The position numbers and the translations under genes were made by a program. The notes beneath the pieces are model-generated. The model ran no database searches, had not been told where the DNA came from, and was given only the letters and a program-made list of their open reading frames with translations. Positions 6,897 to 8,534 of a stretch of 8,534 nucleotides of DNA are shown here, piece after piece. Source of the DNA: an uncultured Chromatiaceae bacterium. GTDB taxonomy: Bacteria; Pseudomonadota; Gammaproteobacteria; Enterobacterales; Alteromonadaceae. The stretch's first letter is position 1; the number at the start of each line of letters is the position of its first letter. The DNA is taken from NCBI GenBank assembly GCA_946481195.1, contig CAMLNG010000141.1, positions 1-8,534 on the forward strand, written 5' to 3'.

Positions 6897-7328
6897 CTAA
6901 AACGGTTTTACCACCGCCAGTAGCACCACCGCGAACAACACCAGCACCGGTGCTTCATTAAAAAAGCGATAGAACCGAGCACTACGTTGATTTCGATTGT
7001 GTTTAAAATCAGCCAGCAGCTTAAAACAATAGCCGTGGTAGGCGTAAAGCAGCGCAACCAGTAACAGTTTGGCATGTAACCAGTGGCTGGCGGCAAACCA
7101 GGCACTGCCATAGCTGTGAATTAACAGCAGACCAAAAACTGCCGTCAATACGGCAAATGGTGTGACAAAATACAGCAGCCGGCGTTCCATTACTTTGAAT
7201 TGTGCGTCCACTTCTGCTGACTGAGTTTGGGCATGATAAACAAACAGCCGCGGCAGATAAAAAATGCCAGCGAACCAGGCCACCATAAAGGCGATATGCA
7301 GGGCTTTATAGATCAGTAACCAGCTCAT
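6897..7328 (-). CDS. hemJ: Protoporphyrinogen IX oxidase, HemJ family
   Basis: HemJ is the small membrane protein that oxidises protoporphyrinogen IX to protoporphyrin IX, the step before iron insertion, in bacteria lacking HemG or HemY. This 143-residue protein has the usual HemJ length and about four membrane helices (roughly 4-27, 52-72, 83-105, 124-142). Family hallmarks are K8-A-L-H11 followed by MVAWFAGIFYLPRLFVYH in the first helix, the MERRLL segment near 47-52, HAKLLL with K87 before the third helix, and RFFNEAPVLVL (121-131) before the fourth. The Shine-Dalgarno AGGAAC sits four bases upstream of the ATG. It lies 52 bp downstream of the CLC gene with no terminator visible between, and 142 bp upstream of pyrB. 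CopD-like or DUF labels are older names for similar proteins; the motifs favour HemJ. Confidence 0.9.
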   Translation of the reverse strand: MSWLLIYKALHIAFMVAWFAGIFYLPRLFVYHAQTQSAEVDAQFKVMERRLLYFVTPFAVLTAVFGLLLIHSYGSAWFAASHWLHAKLLLVALLYAYHGYCFKLLADFKHNRNQRSARFYRFFNEAPVLVLFAVVLLAVVKPF

Positions 7329-7380
7329 GGAAGTTCCTGTTGTTGATGATTCAATAGTCTCTCCGCTGTGCTATTGCAGC

Positions 7381-8534
7381 TTACAGCAGATTATTTTGTC
7401 TGAGTAACAAGGCCCGTACCTGTTGCCAGCTGACCAGGCCCAATGGTTGATCGGGCTGTTCATCGTCATATACCAATACAGCACCCTCGCGCGCGTCACC
7501 GATTTCGGCAAAGACTTCCGCCATAGTTGCCTGATGACTGACAGCGCCAACCGGTACAAAACGCAGGGCACTGTCACCGGTAATCGACAGGCTGACATCA
7601 TAAGCGGCCAGTTCAAACTGATGATCAACGGCATACTGGCGGCGCACCAGCACTTGCTGCTCCGGTGCTGCGCTATCCAGTGCCTGGATCACCTGAGCGT
7701 CGCTTGGATTATCCAACAGTTGGTAATTCTGTTGCAGCATTGCCAGCACACCGACCTTTTGCAACACATCGTCTGCCGGCGCCAGCTTATAAGGCAGCTG
7801 CAGAAAATCCAGCTGTTGCAGGAAGATAGATTTGGTATGAAAGAACTGCACGGCTGTGACATAAGAGGCGGTGATCACCAGAATAGAAGGCACCACTAAC
7901 TGCGGATTGGACGCCAGTTCCATCACGGCCACCAGTGCCGCGAGTGGTGCGTGTAATGTCGCGGCCATCATGCCGGCCATACCAAGCAGCGCATAAGTGC
8001 CGACGGCACTGTGGTCGCCACTGAATAACGATGGTACAAAAGCCAGAATTGTACCCATCACAATGCCAATACCAAATACCGGGCCGACAATACCGCCGGG
8101 AATGCCGAGGCCAAGCGCTATCACTGTCAACAAAATCTTGCCGGCAAAAATTGCGAATAACAGCAGCAACTCATTCGGTGCTGACACTGCATAGTGAATA
8201 GCGCCGGTTTCAGCGCCCAGCGCCTGTGGAATTAAACTGCCAACAGCTGCGGTTAACAGCGCGGCCAGTAGTAACCGCAGCGCCAGGTGCCAGCGCTGGA
8301 ATGTACGCATCGTCAGCATCAGGCTTTGGTTAAAAAACGTCGCGACCACGCCCATCGCAACACCGGCGAGCAGTAAATAGGGGAGATGCCAGTTGCTCAA
8401 CGTAACCATAGTCAGTGTATGCAAGTCATTACCAGTGCCGAAAAATGCCTGCGTGACCAAAGCACCCATAGTCGATGCGAGCATGATGGGGACAAAAACA
8501 TGGATGCGGTATTCGCGCAGCACCAGCCACGAGA
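7381..8534 (-). CDS. CLC-family chloride channel/antiporter with C-terminal CBS-like region (5' partial)
   Basis: This is the C-terminal part of a CLC chloride transporter; the frame stays open to the right edge, so the GTG at 8521-8523 is internal. About 384 residues are visible. They align with E. coli ClcA from roughly residue 200 on. Motifs include the chloride-site loop GLGIPGGIVGPVFGIG (138-153, counted from that GTG), corresponding to GGIFAP in ClcA, and LLGMAGMMAATLHAPLAALVAVMELASNPQLVVP (179-212), the helix N-P region. KSIFLQQL (231-238) sits where ClcA has the chloride-coordinating Tyr445; here it reads as Phe. A soluble tail of about 140 residues ends GLVSWQQVRALLL, typical of the end of a CBS domain, so a pair of divergent CBS domains is likely. 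The selectivity helix with the gating Glu is outside the window. Channel versus H+/Cl- antiporter cannot be decided. hemJ follows 52 bp downstream. Confidence 0.9.
   Translation of the reverse strand, partial: SWLVLREYRIHVFVPIMLASTMGALVTQAFFGTGNDLHTLTMVTLSNWHLPYLLLAGVAMGVVATFFNQSLMLTMRTFQRWHLALRLLLAALLTAAVGSLIPQALGAETGAIHYAVSAPNELLLLFAIFAGKILLTVIALGLGIPGGIVGPVFGIGIVMGTILAFVPSLFSGDHSAVGTYALLGMAGMMAATLHAPLAALVAVMELASNPQLVVPSILVITASYVTAVQFFHTKSIFLQQLDFLQLPYKLAPADDVLQKVGVLAMLQQNYQLLDNPSDAQVIQALDSAAPEQQVLVRRQYAVDHQFELAAYDVSLSITGDSALRFVPVGAVSHQATMAEVFAEIGDAREGAVLVYDDEQPDQPLGLVSWQQVRALLLRQNNLL

Noticed and set aside
7423..7899. 158-codon open frame on the + strand
   Set aside because: It is fully antisense to the CLC gene, whose frame has clear family motifs. 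The + protein has no recognisable domain or Shine-Dalgarno.

Overview
The window looks like chromosomal DNA from a gammaproteobacterium. HemL and PyrB closely resemble enteric and Alteromonadales proteins, PyrB is the long (~336 residue) form I associate with Alteromonadales, and membrane-bound CadC/ToxR-like regulators with periplasmic beta-propellers are typical of Shewanella/Rheinheimera/Alishewanella-type genomes. The genus is an inference from the protein sequences; there is no rRNA here to confirm it. I see no tRNA, rRNA, CRISPR array or insertion sequence, and no gene-free stretch longer than about 145 bases.

Left half (1-4426, all + strand): a signalling-type island. It starts inside a membrane-bound winged-helix regulator with a PD40/TolB-like periplasmic domain (5' end outside the window). 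A 65-codon gene for a small exported, proline-rich peptide ending in a CX5C motif follows, then a second, complete regulator of the same architecture (717 aa). A TTTTATCA direct repeat with an 11-bp period, the geometry used by OmpR/PhoB/CadC-type winged helices, precedes the peptide gene. A short intrinsic terminator follows it, and a TATACT promoter plus a hairpin covering the Shine-Dalgarno precede the second regulator. The peptide should end up in the same compartment as the sensor domains of both regulators. A link between peptide and regulators is a hypothesis, but it is the most interesting possibility in the window.

Right half (4445-8534, all - strand): housekeeping metabolism, convergent with the island across an 18-bp gap. 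In transcription order there is a CLC chloride channel/antiporter with a C-terminal CBS-like region (5' end outside the window), hemJ (protoporphyrinogen oxidase), pyrB (aspartate carbamoyltransferase) and hemL (glutamate-1-semialdehyde aminomutase). hemL and hemJ act early and late in tetrapyrrole synthesis; pyrB, the first committed step of pyrimidine synthesis, lies between them. pyrB-hemL are only 18 bp apart and probably co-transcribed from a consensus TATAAT promoter upstream of pyrB. That promoter lies inside an inverted repeat and is followed by a GC-rich leader hairpin.
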